Shown: in pieces, positions 1 to 8,443 of the stretch
How positions within the stretch are numbered: position 1 is the stretch's first letter
Layout of the letters: each line of letters begins with the position of its first letter
NCBI GenBank assembly: GCA_965196985.1
Contig: CBDALO010000168.1
Location: 186,001 to 250,000 of the forward strand
Direction of reading: 5' to 3'
DNA: 64,000 bases
Origin: 2-12-FULL-35-23 sp965196985
Lineage (GTDB): Bacteria > Pseudomonadota > Gammaproteobacteria > UBA12402
Program-made: the position numbers and the translations under genes
The notes under the pieces: model-generated
Databases searched by the model: none
What the model saw: only the letters and a program-made list of their open reading frames with translations
Told to the model about the DNA's origin: nothing

Positions 1-530
1 AATGAGCTGCCAACACGCTCTGTTGTTAATTTGATTCGATTATGATTGTTAACTTTGCGTTGTGCAGTTGAAAATTTATTAAAAATATCCTCGGCATCTC
101 TAAAGGTCTGTTCGGCCCCTAATTCAGATTGAAGTTTTGCAAGGTCTCCTGATATCGTTGTGCCACCAAGAAAAGTCCTAACTGTTGAGGCCGGTTCAAA
201 GCCACACTGATTACATTTTGCTCGTTGCATTTTTACTTCATGGTCAGTAAATACGTCGTGAAATGTCGACTTACGCTTGCCTTGCTTAATTAATTCACCT
301 GGACATTTTGGGCACAAATGTAAATCATTATTGATTAGTTCAGTTTTTTCTATCAGAATATTATCAAGCGCAGCCTGCAATAGTTTAATTTGTTTCTCAT
401 GCTCTAATGAGAAATCTAAACAGTTTGTTGCTACCTTGACCGACTCTTCTATTAACGTAGATTGGCGAACAACTGTGCTGGGATTATCGAGATCAATAGA
501 TTCGAAGATTATGCGGTATCCTTTGTTCAT
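1..530 (-). CDS. ISKra4-type transposase, N-terminal part (runs off left edge)
   Basis: An open frame reads from an ATG at 530 down to base 1 with no stop, giving about 176 residues. A GGAG-like ribosome site lies 8 bases upstream. A zinc-knuckle pattern is visible (CPKC about residues 84-87, then CNQC about 116-119). It is followed by the stretch ELGAEQTFRDAEDIF, which resembles the LGA-FREAAELL region of ISKra4/ISLre2-type DDE transposases. The catalytic domain would lie outside the window. The family is inferred from the zinc knuckle and this stretch only. The protein differs from the 436-residue ISKra4-type enzyme found three times elsewhere in the window. Confidence 0.5.
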   Translation of the reverse strand, partial: MNKGYRIIFESIDLDNPSTVVRQSTLIEESVKVATNCLDFSLEHEKQIKLLQAALDNILIEKTELINNDLHLCPKCPGELIKQGKRKSTFHDVFTDHEVKMQRAKCNQCGFEPASTVRTFLGGTTISGDLAKLQSELGAEQTFRDAEDIFNKFSTAQRKVNNHNRIKLTTERVGSS

Positions 531-609
531 TTTGACGCTCCAGTAGTTTTCTCAATCGACTGCAGCACAATATCATAGATAGCTGTTAAAACCTACTACA
601 TTACACATC

Positions 610-759
610 CTTCTTCGATTAAGTTCTCATTTTTATAGCAGCTCATTGTCATTCCTCTTTTTTGGTTAAGTTTACCTTAAAAGGAATTTCTAATCTGACT
701 GAGTCGCCTGCTTATTTTCAGCAAGTCAATGGAATTTACAGAAAGGATGGCGCACTAGC
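610..759 (-). mobile_element. IS256 left-end fragment
   Basis: Matches the left 150 bases of the intact IS256 copies (for example 27390-27540) in reverse orientation, including the terminal ggcgcactagc ending at 759 and the first codons of the transposase. Homology stops at 610, inside the gene. Confidence 0.85.
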
Positions 760-1107
760 CCTAATACTGAATCGTGCCTAAGGCTCGTATCAGCTGTTTT
801 AGTGGAAATTGATGACCAGTGGAGCGGATCACCTAGATACTTAAGTTGAAGTGAATAATAAGGCTTCATAGGGTTTTAGGATAGATCATTCTTGTTCTTA
901 TTAACGAGATATAATTGCTATTACCTAAAAGTTAATAATTTATTTTGAGAGGAGAAAAATTTGAGGTATAAATAATTTTTTAGATTGATTAGCATAATTA
1001 ATTTAAGATATTATGCGATGAGACAGGTACAATAGAGTGCCATTTAGAATTTTAAAGGTTTTTCTAAGTACTGAAGTTGGTTTTTACAGACAAAATAACG
1101 CTCTATC
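760..1107 (+). mobile_element. IS256 right-end fragment
   Basis: Matches the last 28 codons of the IS256 transposase plus the 3' non-coding region down to the terminal gctctatc at 1107. It abuts the outer tip of the inverted left-end fragment at 759, so two ends of one element type are joined inside-out. Confidence 0.85.
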
Positions 1108-1277
1108 ATATTCGTCGGTAACTTAATGGGTACGCAAGCTTCCAGCGTACTGCTGTTAAAATAATCTCTTTGGGGAAATGTCTTCCTTTAAAACTAATCG
1201 CCATAATAACTCCATTATTATTCAATGCTAAATTTGGTCGGTATTATATCAAATAACCATTAATTTGCGACAGAACC
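1108..1277 (-). mobile_element. IS6-family element, 5' fragment
   Basis: Matches the right end of the IS6 copy at 48025-48845: terminal cgacagaacc, the promoter region and the first codons (MAISFKGRHF). The coding part is cut at the IS256 end. Like the copy at 48025 it has CGACGAATAT where the copy at 30895 reads CGAAATAT, so it carries the frameshifted version. Confidence 0.8.
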
Positions 1278-1359
1278 GTAAAAACTGAGTCGTATAACCA
1301 GTAGTATTTTCATCGCAATGGTCATTTATTATTTAAATCCTGTTGCTGGCGAGCCTCAA

Positions 1360-1388
1360 ACCCGTGATAATTTGTGGTTATCACGGGT
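1360..1388. terminator. Strong hairpin upstream of the ankyrin gene
   Basis: Perfect 11-bp stem ACCCGTGATAA / TTATCACGGGT with a 7-base loop. It lies between the IS6 remnant and the ankyrin gene. No complete gene ends here, so it may be the terminator of a gene lost to the IS insertions. The remaining 1389-1523 is AT-rich and may hold the ankyrin promoter. Confidence 0.55.
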
Positions 1389-1523
1389 ATTTACCGCTAC
1401 TTTAAGGCAATGCCATCGGTATATTCTGTAGTAGCCTGAATAATAACTAAATAATCTGTTAATTTTTATCCTTTATTATATTCGAATATCTACTTTAGAA
1501 AATAATTTTATATATTAAACCAC

Positions 1524-4370
1524 ATGCCTAGTTATCACTTAAGAAGTTCGCGCAACGATGAAGCAATAAGCACATTACGCAAGCAAATATTATTACAACA
1601 GATTACTGATGAACAGATAGTTAGCCACTTTCAAAATAATGCACTTGAAGCAAGTTTGTTTTTACAAGAAAGCGTGTATGTTTTTGTGCACAGGATGAAA
1701 AAAACTCCCAGTCTTGATCAAACCCTCATCATACTAATAAATAACAAACATTTCCTAGTGAAGGAGAAGGACACACCACATTTATGGCTTGATGAAAAAG
1801 AAAGGTGGACTTTTTTAACCTCTCTCGCAAAATATGGTAACGGTCAAATCATTAACATTGCATTGCAAAAATTAGACACCGCCTTTGGCGGCAAGAACAC
1901 TGACGGCTTTCGCGCGTTTCTGACTCATAAAGATAAAGATCAGTTCTCCCCCTTGAATACTGCTTCGAAAGAAGGTCACCTCAAGGTGGTGAAAGACTTA
2001 ATCGCGGCGGCCGACACCGCCTTTGGCGGCAAGAACACTGACGGCTTTCGCGCGTTTCTGACTCATAAAGATAAAGATCAGTTCTCCCCCTTGAATTCTG
2101 CTGCTTGTGCGGGTCACCTCGAGGTGGTGAAAGACTTAATCGCGGCGGCCGACACCGCCTTTGGCGGCAAGAACACTGACGGCTTTCGCGCGTTTCTGAC
2201 TCATAAAGATAAAGATCAGTTCTCCCCCTTGAATTCTGCTGCTTGTGCGGGTCACCTCGAGGTGGTGAAAGACTTAATCGCGGCGGCCGACACCGCCTTT
2301 GGCGGCAAGAACACTGACGGCTTTCGCGCGTTTCTGACTCATAAAGATAAAGATCAGTTCTCCCCCTTGAATTCTGCTGCTTGTGCGGGTCACCTCGAGG
2401 TGGTGAAAGACTTAATCGCGGCGGCCGACACCGCCTTTGGCGGCAAGAACACTGACGGCTTTCGCGCGTTTCTGACTCATAAAGATAAAGATCAGTTCTC
2501 CCCCTTGAATTCTGCTGCTTGTGCGGGTCACCTCGAGGTGGTGAAAGACTTAATCGCGGCGGCCGACACCGCCTTTGGCGGCAAGAACACTGACGGCTTT
2601 CGCGCGTTTCTGACTCATAAAGATAAAGATCAGTTCTCCCCCTTGAATACTGCTTCGAAAGAAGGTCACCTCGAGGTGGTGAAAGACTTAATCGCGGCGG
2701 CCGACACCGCCTTTGGCGGCAAGAACACTGACGGCTTTCGCGCGTTTCTGACTCATAAAGATAAAGATCAGTTCTCCCCCTTGAATTCTGCTGCTTGTGC
2801 GGGTCACCTCGAGGTGGTGAAAGACTTAATCGCGGCGGCCGACACCGCCTTTGGCGGCAAGAACACTGACGGCTTTCGCGCGTTTCTGACTCAACCGAAT
2901 AAAGATCAGTTCTCCCCCTTGAATACTGCTTCGAAAGAAGGTCGCCTCAAGGTGGTGAAAGACTTAATCGCGGCGGCCGACACCGCCTTTGGCGGCAAGA
3001 ACACTGACGGCTTTCGCGCGTTTCTGACTCATAAAGATAAAGATCAGTTCTCCCCCTTGAATTCTGCTGCTTGTGCGGGTCACCTCGAGGTGGTGAAAGA
3101 CTTAATCGCGGCGGCCGACACCGCCTTTGGCGGCAAGAACACTGACGGCTTTCGCGCGTTTCTGACTCATAAAGATAAAGATCAGTTCTCCCCCTTGAAT
3201 ACTGCTTCGAAAGAAGGTCACCTCGAGGTGGTGAAAGACTTAATCGCGGCGGCCGACACCGCCTTTGGCGGCAAGAACACTGACGGCTTTCGCGCGTTTC
3301 TGACTCATAAAGATAAAGATCAGTTCTCCCCCTTGAATTCTGCTGCTTGTGCGGGTCACCTCGAGGTGGTGAAAGACTTAATCGCGGCGGCCGACACCGC
3401 CTTTGGCGGCAAGAACACTGACGGCTTTCGCGCGTTTCTGACTCAACCGAATAAAGATCAGTTCTCCCCCTTGAATTCTGCTTCGAAAGAAGGTCACCTC
3501 GAGGTGGTGAAAGACTTAATCGCGGCGGCCGACACCGCCTTTGGCGGCAAGAACACTGACGGCTTTCGCGCGTTTCTGACTCAACCGAATAAAGATCAGT
3601 TCTCCCCCTTGAATACTGCTTCGAAAGAAGGTCACCTCGAGGTGGTGAAAGACTTAATCGCGGCGGCCGACACCGCCTTTGGCGGCAAGAACACTGACGG
3701 CTTTCGCGCGTTTCTGACTCAACCGAATAAAGATCAGTTCTCCCCCTTGAATACTGCTTCGAAAGAAGGTCACCTCGAGGTGGTGAAAGACTTAATCGCG
3801 GCGGCCGACACCGCCTTTGGCGGCAAGAACACTGACGGCTTTCGCGCGTTTCTGACTCAACCGAATAAAGATCAGTTCTCCCCCTTGAATTCTGCTTCGA
3901 AAGAAGGTCACCTCGAGGTGGTGAAAGACTTAATCGCGGCGGCCGACACCGCCTTTGGCGGCAAGGACAGCTCTCAATTTAATGCTTTTTTAGAACAAAT
4001 AAATAATCATGGCTTTACTCCATTAAATGCTGCAGCAACTTCAGCTAAGCAAAGAAGAAATACTACTACTTTGTTTTCTAGTATTTGCACCATTCTTTTA
4101 TCGAAAGGCGCAGATCCAGATAAAAAAAATAAACGTGGTTTTTCTGCACGACAAAACTGGCGAGCCTTTTCATGGCCTGATCAATCTAGGCAACCATTGA
4201 TAAACAATCAATACACCAATCCTAATAACAGAGTGTTAAAATTAAATAGTGGCGCCCACCAATCAAACAACAGCTCAACTTTTTTCAAGCGTGGTCATAC
4301 AAACACTAACTATGGAAATAGATGCTCAACAGGTAGGCAAAACTATGTGCGATACACAAAAAATAGTTAA
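1524..4370 (+). CDS. Ankyrin-type repeat protein with 15 near-identical 46-residue repeats
   Basis: A 948-residue protein. Residues 1-117 are a non-repeated N-terminus. Then 15 units of 46 residues follow (about 118-807), a partial 16th unit, and a polar C-terminal tail ending near residue 948. Each unit contains the ankyrin-like core FSPLN-A---GHLEVVKDLIAAAD, but the units are longer than the usual 33 residues because of an inserted block (TAFGGKNTDGFRAFLT). A more standard ankyrin unit (GFTPLNAAA...LLSKGADPDKKNKRG) closes the array. Ankyrin proteins bind other proteins and are common effectors in host-associated bacteria. No signal peptide or membrane segment is seen. The ATG lacks a clear ribosome site. 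The repeat block is richer in G+C than its flanks. A target or enzymatic activity cannot be assigned. Confidence 0.8.
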   Translation: MPSYHLRSSRNDEAISTLRKQILLQQITDEQIVSHFQNNALEASLFLQESVYVFVHRMKKTPSLDQTLIILINNKHFLVKEKDTPHLWLDEKERWTFLTSLAKYGNGQIINIALQKLDTAFGGKNTDGFRAFLTHKDKDQFSPLNTASKEGHLKVVKDLIAAADTAFGGKNTDGFRAFLTHKDKDQFSPLNSAACAGHLEVVKDLIAAADTAFGGKNTDGFRAFLTHKDKDQFSPLNSAACAGHLEVVKDLIAAADTAFGGKNTDGFRAFLTHKDKDQFSPLNSAACAGHLEVVKDLIAAADTAFGGKNTDGFRAFLTHKDKDQFSPLNSAACAGHLEVVKDLIAAADTAFGGKNTDGFRAFLTHKDKDQFSPLNTASKEGHLEVVKDLIAAADTAFGGKNTDGFRAFLTHKDKDQFSPLNSAACAGHLEVVKDLIAAADTAFGGKNTDGFRAFLTQPNKDQFSPLNTASKEGRLKVVKDLIAAADTAFGGKNTDGFRAFLTHKDKDQFSPLNSAACAGHLEVVKDLIAAADTAFGGKNTDGFRAFLTHKDKDQFSPLNTASKEGHLEVVKDLIAAADTAFGGKNTDGFRAFLTHKDKDQFSPLNSAACAGHLEVVKDLIAAADTAFGGKNTDGFRAFLTQPNKDQFSPLNSASKEGHLEVVKDLIAAADTAFGGKNTDGFRAFLTQPNKDQFSPLNTASKEGHLEVVKDLIAAADTAFGGKNTDGFRAFLTQPNKDQFSPLNTASKEGHLEVVKDLIAAADTAFGGKNTDGFRAFLTQPNKDQFSPLNSASKEGHLEVVKDLIAAADTAFGGKDSSQFNAFLEQINNHGFTPLNAAATSAKQRRNTTTLFSSICTILLSKGADPDKKNKRGFSARQNWRAFSWPDQSRQPLINNQYTNPNNRVLKLNSGAHQSNNSSTFFKRGHTNTNYGNRCSTGRQNYVRYTKNS
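1875..3944 (+). repeat. 15 tandem 138-bp units inside the ankyrin gene
   Basis: Units start at 1875 and every 138 bases after it. They are almost identical at DNA level. Variation is confined to two cassettes: HKD or QPN at unit residues 18-20, and SAACAG, TASKEG or SASKEG around residues 29-34, plus rare E/K and H/R changes. A partial unit follows from 3945. Confidence 0.95.
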
Positions 4371-4372
4371 GA

Positions 4373-4394
4373 CCCTATAAGGTTCCTTATGGGG
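4373..4394 (+). terminator. Terminator after the ankyrin gene
   Basis: Stem CCCTATAAGG / CCTTATGGGG with one G-U pair and a TT loop, 3 bases after the ankyrin stop codon. Confidence 0.6.
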
Positions 4395-4435
4395 GCTTTC
4401 ACTTTTCGATCAATTTTTCCTAACAGTGAGCAGAT

Positions 4436-4861
4436 TTAGCTCAATTTAAATTTTGGTTGTGTGTTAGGCTGCCTAGTAATGGATTGGTCAACAGGTTGTG
4501 GCTTAAACATGCCGCTTTTACTTGGTTTTGGTTGTACAATGGTGTTGTGTAAATGAGTGTCACTTAGTTTAGATGAGTGTGTTAAGCCGGTTATTGCTTG
4601 GCTTGTTGCTCTAATTAATAGAGCCTCTTCAATTGATTTCTTCTCTTGAGAGGTTGATTTTATGTCTTCTTCTTGGTGATCTAATTGGTTTGTTTTTTCT
4701 TTAAATTCGGTAACAGCTTGCTCCATTTCCTTTGCAATACGTTGTTGGTAGTCTAACTCAGGTGTAAGTTCCAATTTAAATTTAGATTGAAATCCAAGAA
4801 ATCTTTTTAAAAAATTACTGGATTTTAATGTTTTTGCTTGATCAAAAAGGTACTGATCCAT
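4436..4861 (-). CDS. Hypothetical protein, 141 residues, central coiled coil
   Basis: I do not recognise the family. The protein starts MDQYLFDQAK. It has a charged, helix-forming centre (about residues 35-85, rich in Glu, Lys and Gln) and a polar, proline-containing tail. There is no signal peptide, membrane segment or zinc motif. It faces the ankyrin gene tail to tail, separated by the terminator at 4373-4394, and lies just beyond the 3' end of a Tn3-type tnpA fragment, so it could be a passenger of that transposon or a host gene. The ribosome site is weak. It is probably a real gene because the frame is clean over 426 bases in a region of otherwise broken genes. Confidence 0.5.
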   Translation of the reverse strand: MDQYLFDQAKTLKSSNFLKRFLGFQSKFKLELTPELDYQQRIAKEMEQAVTEFKEKTNQLDHQEEDIKSTSQEKKSIEEALLIRATSQAITGLTHSSKLSDTHLHNTIVQPKPSKSGMFKPQPVDQSITRQPNTQPKFKLS

Positions 4862-5124
4862 TTCTCAGATCGCCCCAAGTGTTTTAAATATATTATTGGG
4901 TTGGATTTTCTTCCAGTCTGAGGTCCGGCCGGAATCCTGGTTAAAAGGGACCAAATCTCAATGATTAGCTAATTTATAATCAATTTCTGTAGTATTTCTT
5001 TCCATATCAAGTGTAAAAACACCAAATCGATTGAGATGATCGCGCCAGTAAGGTGAAAGGCTCGCTAAAACCTCATCAGGTATATCCATTCCTTCCGCTT
5101 TCAGCTTATTCACAGCCTTTGTTT

Positions 5125-7071
5125 GTATCCGTCTTATTTCAGCATGATGCTCATGCTGCGCTCTCTTTAGTTTACTGCGCCTGTGATGAGCGGATGGTAA
5201 TTAATTCCGCTAGCGAAGGCATAGAATAGTTTTTTGTAATTCTGTCATATATATAATCGAAGACATTAACTGCTAGCTTTTTACATGTCTCAGTAATTGT
5301 AACCATTGTATCCTTAGCTTTCGTTCCTTCTTCACTCATAGTATGAAGGTGTACATCGCGCATTCTAGCCTGCTTCCGAGCCATCAACTCTGCTGGATTG
5401 TTATGTAGAGGAAGCTCTGGCTTTTCCAGCACTAACAATAGCTGCCTTTTCTTTTTTAAGGTGAGCTCAATTTGTTTATCTAGTTTCTCGTAGCCAGTGA
5501 TTGTTGAGAATAACTCAGTAAACTCATTGGATAGCTTATCTATCTCATCTTGCCCTGGGTTCTTTTTATATTCAATGAGCTTATGATAATAATCCCAAAA
5601 CCTATCCAAGAAGCTGTCAACAGAGTCTTGGTGCTTCTTAAAAATTGGCGTCAGCTTTTTATAATGCCTACCCTCATGAACCCAGCACAAGGCGAGTGAT
5701 TCAGTAATGAGCTTAAACTGTGGCGCATCATCGGTAATGAGTGTTTCTATCGCATAAGGACTCTTTCTATATGTTGAGATAGCTGCCGCATCAGTAATCA
5801 GCTTTCTATATTTTGGAAATTTTTTATCACCTAATACCTTATCAAGAATAACTTCCAGCTCCTTACTGTTTAAGATAGTCGATGAGTGAAATACCTTTAA
5901 GCTTTCGATTACCTTGTGGGGTAAGTTCATAGTAGCCAGTAAATTAAAAGCGGCCTCATTTAATGTGAACCCAAAGTGGTCTTTGCTTAACATTTCAATG
6001 ACGCTTAATCGACTTTTACTGGTCAGCGTAAAGTAAGCTGAATAATACTCATTACCCAATACATTAACATAACGGTTTTTCCCATCCTCTCTAGCGTTGG
6101 TGTCATCTAGGTGCTGGTAGTTCGTGGATTGTAAACCTGCCTTCACAACTTCTACCTTCTCGGGCTCAAGTGTCGTAGGTGTTTTAATTGTGATGCTATG
6201 GATGGTTGATTTACTAATATCTATGTTGGCGGTTTTATAAAATGTCTCAAGGCTTTCTAGCGTCATACCACCTTGAGTATTTAGGAAGCTTGTCCAGCTT
6301 TTAATAGTAGGGCCGAACTGGCCCTCATAACCAGTTGGCAGAGGTGCTGTATAGTGTTTGTTTTCAGAAGGGGAGTAATATTGTTGGCGCAAAAAAAGAG
6401 TGTTATTAGCAGCAATTTTTATATCCTGGATAAGTGTTTTCTTAGAGCCATTTGGCACAGCATCGCTGGGCAACGAATCTGGATTAATTGTTAGTGTCAC
6501 TGTATTAGAGACTTCGAGATTTTTTTTACTAGATTTTGGCTTTCTAGTTTTATTGGTTTTATTTCCTTTTCTATCCTTCTCGGAGGAATGATCCTTGTCC
6601 TTGTTAGCGCGCGTTTGCTTTCTAACATTAGGCTTTCCTTGCTCACCTTTATATTTATTTAATGCGTTATTTAACGATTGCACCTTGTCTTCTAGCTTTA
6701 TGATTTTCTCAGCCTGACTTTCACAAACATTGCTAAAATCTGTTTCTAGTGCTGTTGGTGTAACAGTATTATTAAATCTCTCAATGAGATCGGCTAAAAC
6801 TGATTTGTCAGGTTGTTTTTTCATAGGAAGAGTATACCACGGGTTTGAAAAGGTAAATTTTCCCCACACAGATGGCCGTACTGCTGAAATTATTTTTAAG
6901 CCATGAACCTGATCGATGAAAAAATAATCCGAGCATACAGCGTTGTTATAGAGCGCACATCATGCTTTTATGACACACGATGATTCCAATATAAAATTTC
7001 CAAATTTGCACGAAAAAGCTGTCAAGAACTTTTTGAATTATTTTCAAATCATGCTGATATTGAACGGATAC
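5125..7071 (-). mobile_element. ISBst12-like IS66 element, copy 1
   Basis: 1947 bp with inverted ends beginning GTATCCGT and sharing TCAGCATGAT further in. It is flanked by the perfect 8-bp duplication CTTTGTTT (5117-5124 and 7072-7079), the duplication length expected for the IS66 family. It holds a single transposase gene, as in the ISBst12 subgroup. Inserted into the Tn3 tnpA fragment. Confidence 0.9.
5172..6824 (-). CDS. IS66-family (ISBst12-type) transposase
   Basis: Cut-and-paste DDE transposase of about 550 residues, counted from the ATG at 6824 (MKKQPDKSVL). IS66 TnpC landmarks in order: an N-terminal coiled coil (about 5-60), a basic linker, QHLDDTNAR in the position of the first catalytic Asp, CWVHEGRHYKKL in the position of AHARRKF, and LPLHNNPAELMARKQ in the position of the DNN-AER motif. 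No tnpA or tnpB accompanies it. A -10-like TATACT ends 6 bases before the ATG and there is no ribosome site, which suggests a leaderless transcript. An upstream GTG at 6869 is possible but less likely. Copy 1 differs from copies 2 and 3 at a few bases (for example SITIKTPTT versus SFTIKTPTI). Confidence 0.85.
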   Translation of the reverse strand: MKKQPDKSVLADLIERFNNTVTPTALETDFSNVCESQAEKIIKLEDKVQSLNNALNKYKGEQGKPNVRKQTRANKDKDHSSEKDRKGNKTNKTRKPKSSKKNLEVSNTVTLTINPDSLPSDAVPNGSKKTLIQDIKIAANNTLFLRQQYYSPSENKHYTAPLPTGYEGQFGPTIKSWTSFLNTQGGMTLESLETFYKTANIDISKSTIHSITIKTPTTLEPEKVEVVKAGLQSTNYQHLDDTNAREDGKNRYVNVLGNEYYSAYFTLTSKSRLSVIEMLSKDHFGFTLNEAAFNLLATMNLPHKVIESLKVFHSSTILNSKELEVILDKVLGDKKFPKYRKLITDAAAISTYRKSPYAIETLITDDAPQFKLITESLALCWVHEGRHYKKLTPIFKKHQDSVDSFLDRFWDYYHKLIEYKKNPGQDEIDKLSNEFTELFSTITGYEKLDKQIELTLKKKRQLLLVLEKPELPLHNNPAELMARKQARMRDVHLHTMSEEGTKAKDTMVTITETCKKLAVNVFDYIYDRITKNYSMPSLAELITIRSSQAQ

Positions 7072-8443
7072 CTTTGTTTGATGTACGACAGTATGAAAGA
7101 TCAACATGTTTGCTAATAAATGGTTAAACTTAATAATCTTTTGCTGACTAAATTGCAAGTTATCCGCTATGACGCCACCACCAAACCGCAACCAACCAAT
7201 AAATTCATTAAACTCTTCGCTTTTACAAGTTGCAGCTTGTATGACACGGCGTAATTCTGAATCATTAATATAGTTAAGTAAAAACTCTGTCCTTACGACT
7301 CGCCCTAACTCTCTAAAAGCATAATACAATTTATTCTTACGGCTTTTAGAGCATAATCGTCTTAGTACTGTTGATGCTTTTACTTGGCCGCTTTGGATTG
7401 ATAACACGACACGTAACATATCATAATAATGGGTCTTAATTAACACCCAATCAATCGCTTTTTCGGTAAATAATGATTGGATATGCTCATAATAATCTTT
7501 CGGGTCGGCTTTGTAATAATATAAGTGCTTAAAGCGTTTAATGCGCGGCATAATAGCAATTGACATTAAGAACGATAACCCAAACAAAACCTCGCTTTGT
7601 GCCCAAGAGTCACCGTACACTTTATGAATCTGCATTTCTGAATCGTTCTCAACAACCCCATCTAATAAGTACACACTTTCATGCACACTCGACGAAATAA
7701 AGTTACTAAATAGCGCAATATACTGGTCCGATACATGGTAATAGCCGACACCACCGTATCGCCCATAACGGATATGATGTGCAGCTAATAAGTTCTGGCT
7801 GTACATATCCCAAAAGGTACCATCAACTGATGCGCTATCTCCTGGCCCCCAACGCTTTGGTAGTTCAAATAAGCTGTAACCATTAATAGTGCGATTACAG
7901 GCTTTGATTATACGGTGTTCAGTAACATGATGATGAAAAACCCATGCGATTTGTTTTCTAGAGAACTTTATCAAACAGCGTTCCGTCTGTGTTGGCCCAA
8001 GATTACAGCCATAGGATAACGAGGTTGCAATAAATCGTGGAGAATAATTTTTTATCTTGCTTTCATTGCCTGATAGGGGTTTAAAGAAAGCACTTAAACT
8101 TAACCACCTTTCTACATCTATCATTGCATCCACTATTGATATCGTTGGCATTTCAGCCATAACAGCTTTTTTAATGTCGTTAAGTTTTGGATGTAACTTT
8201 TTTGCTGAAGGTTTTTTTAAGACAGGTTGACCTGATTCATTAATAACAAGAGAAGCGTTTTTATGATAAGAGTCATTAACCTTTTGAGAGGTTTTTTGTA
8301 ATCTCTTTTTTAGCGTCACTACTAACTGTTCCTTATCAGTAGGTAGTCCAGCATTTTTACAGTATTCATTAAGTCTAACATAGAATTCACTCCAACTAAT
8401 AAGCTGTTTATTGGGGTCATCATAGATATACGCATCTTTAACA

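Larger units (their letters stand above)
4958..8443 (-). pseudogene. tnpA: Tn3-family transposase, C-terminal half, split by an insertion
   Basis: Removing the element at 5125-7071 and one copy of its 8-bp target duplication (CTTTGTTT) rejoins a frame of about 512 residues. It ends with ...LSPYWRDHLNRFG... and a stop at 4958-4960. The Tn3 DDE core is visible: WGPGDSASVDGTFWDMYSQN, HIRYGRYGGVGYYHVSDQY and VYLLDGVVEN. Tn3 TnpA is normally about 950-1000 residues. The N-terminal half is missing here and the gene is cut at 8444 by IS256. The complementary N-terminal half of a Tn3-type tnpA lies at 31922-33179, so both could come from one transposon that was later scattered. Confidence 0.9.

Noticed and set aside
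277..546. 89-residue plus-strand frame at the left edge
   Set aside because: It is antisense to the zinc-knuckle transposase frame, which has a ribosome site and recognisable motifs.
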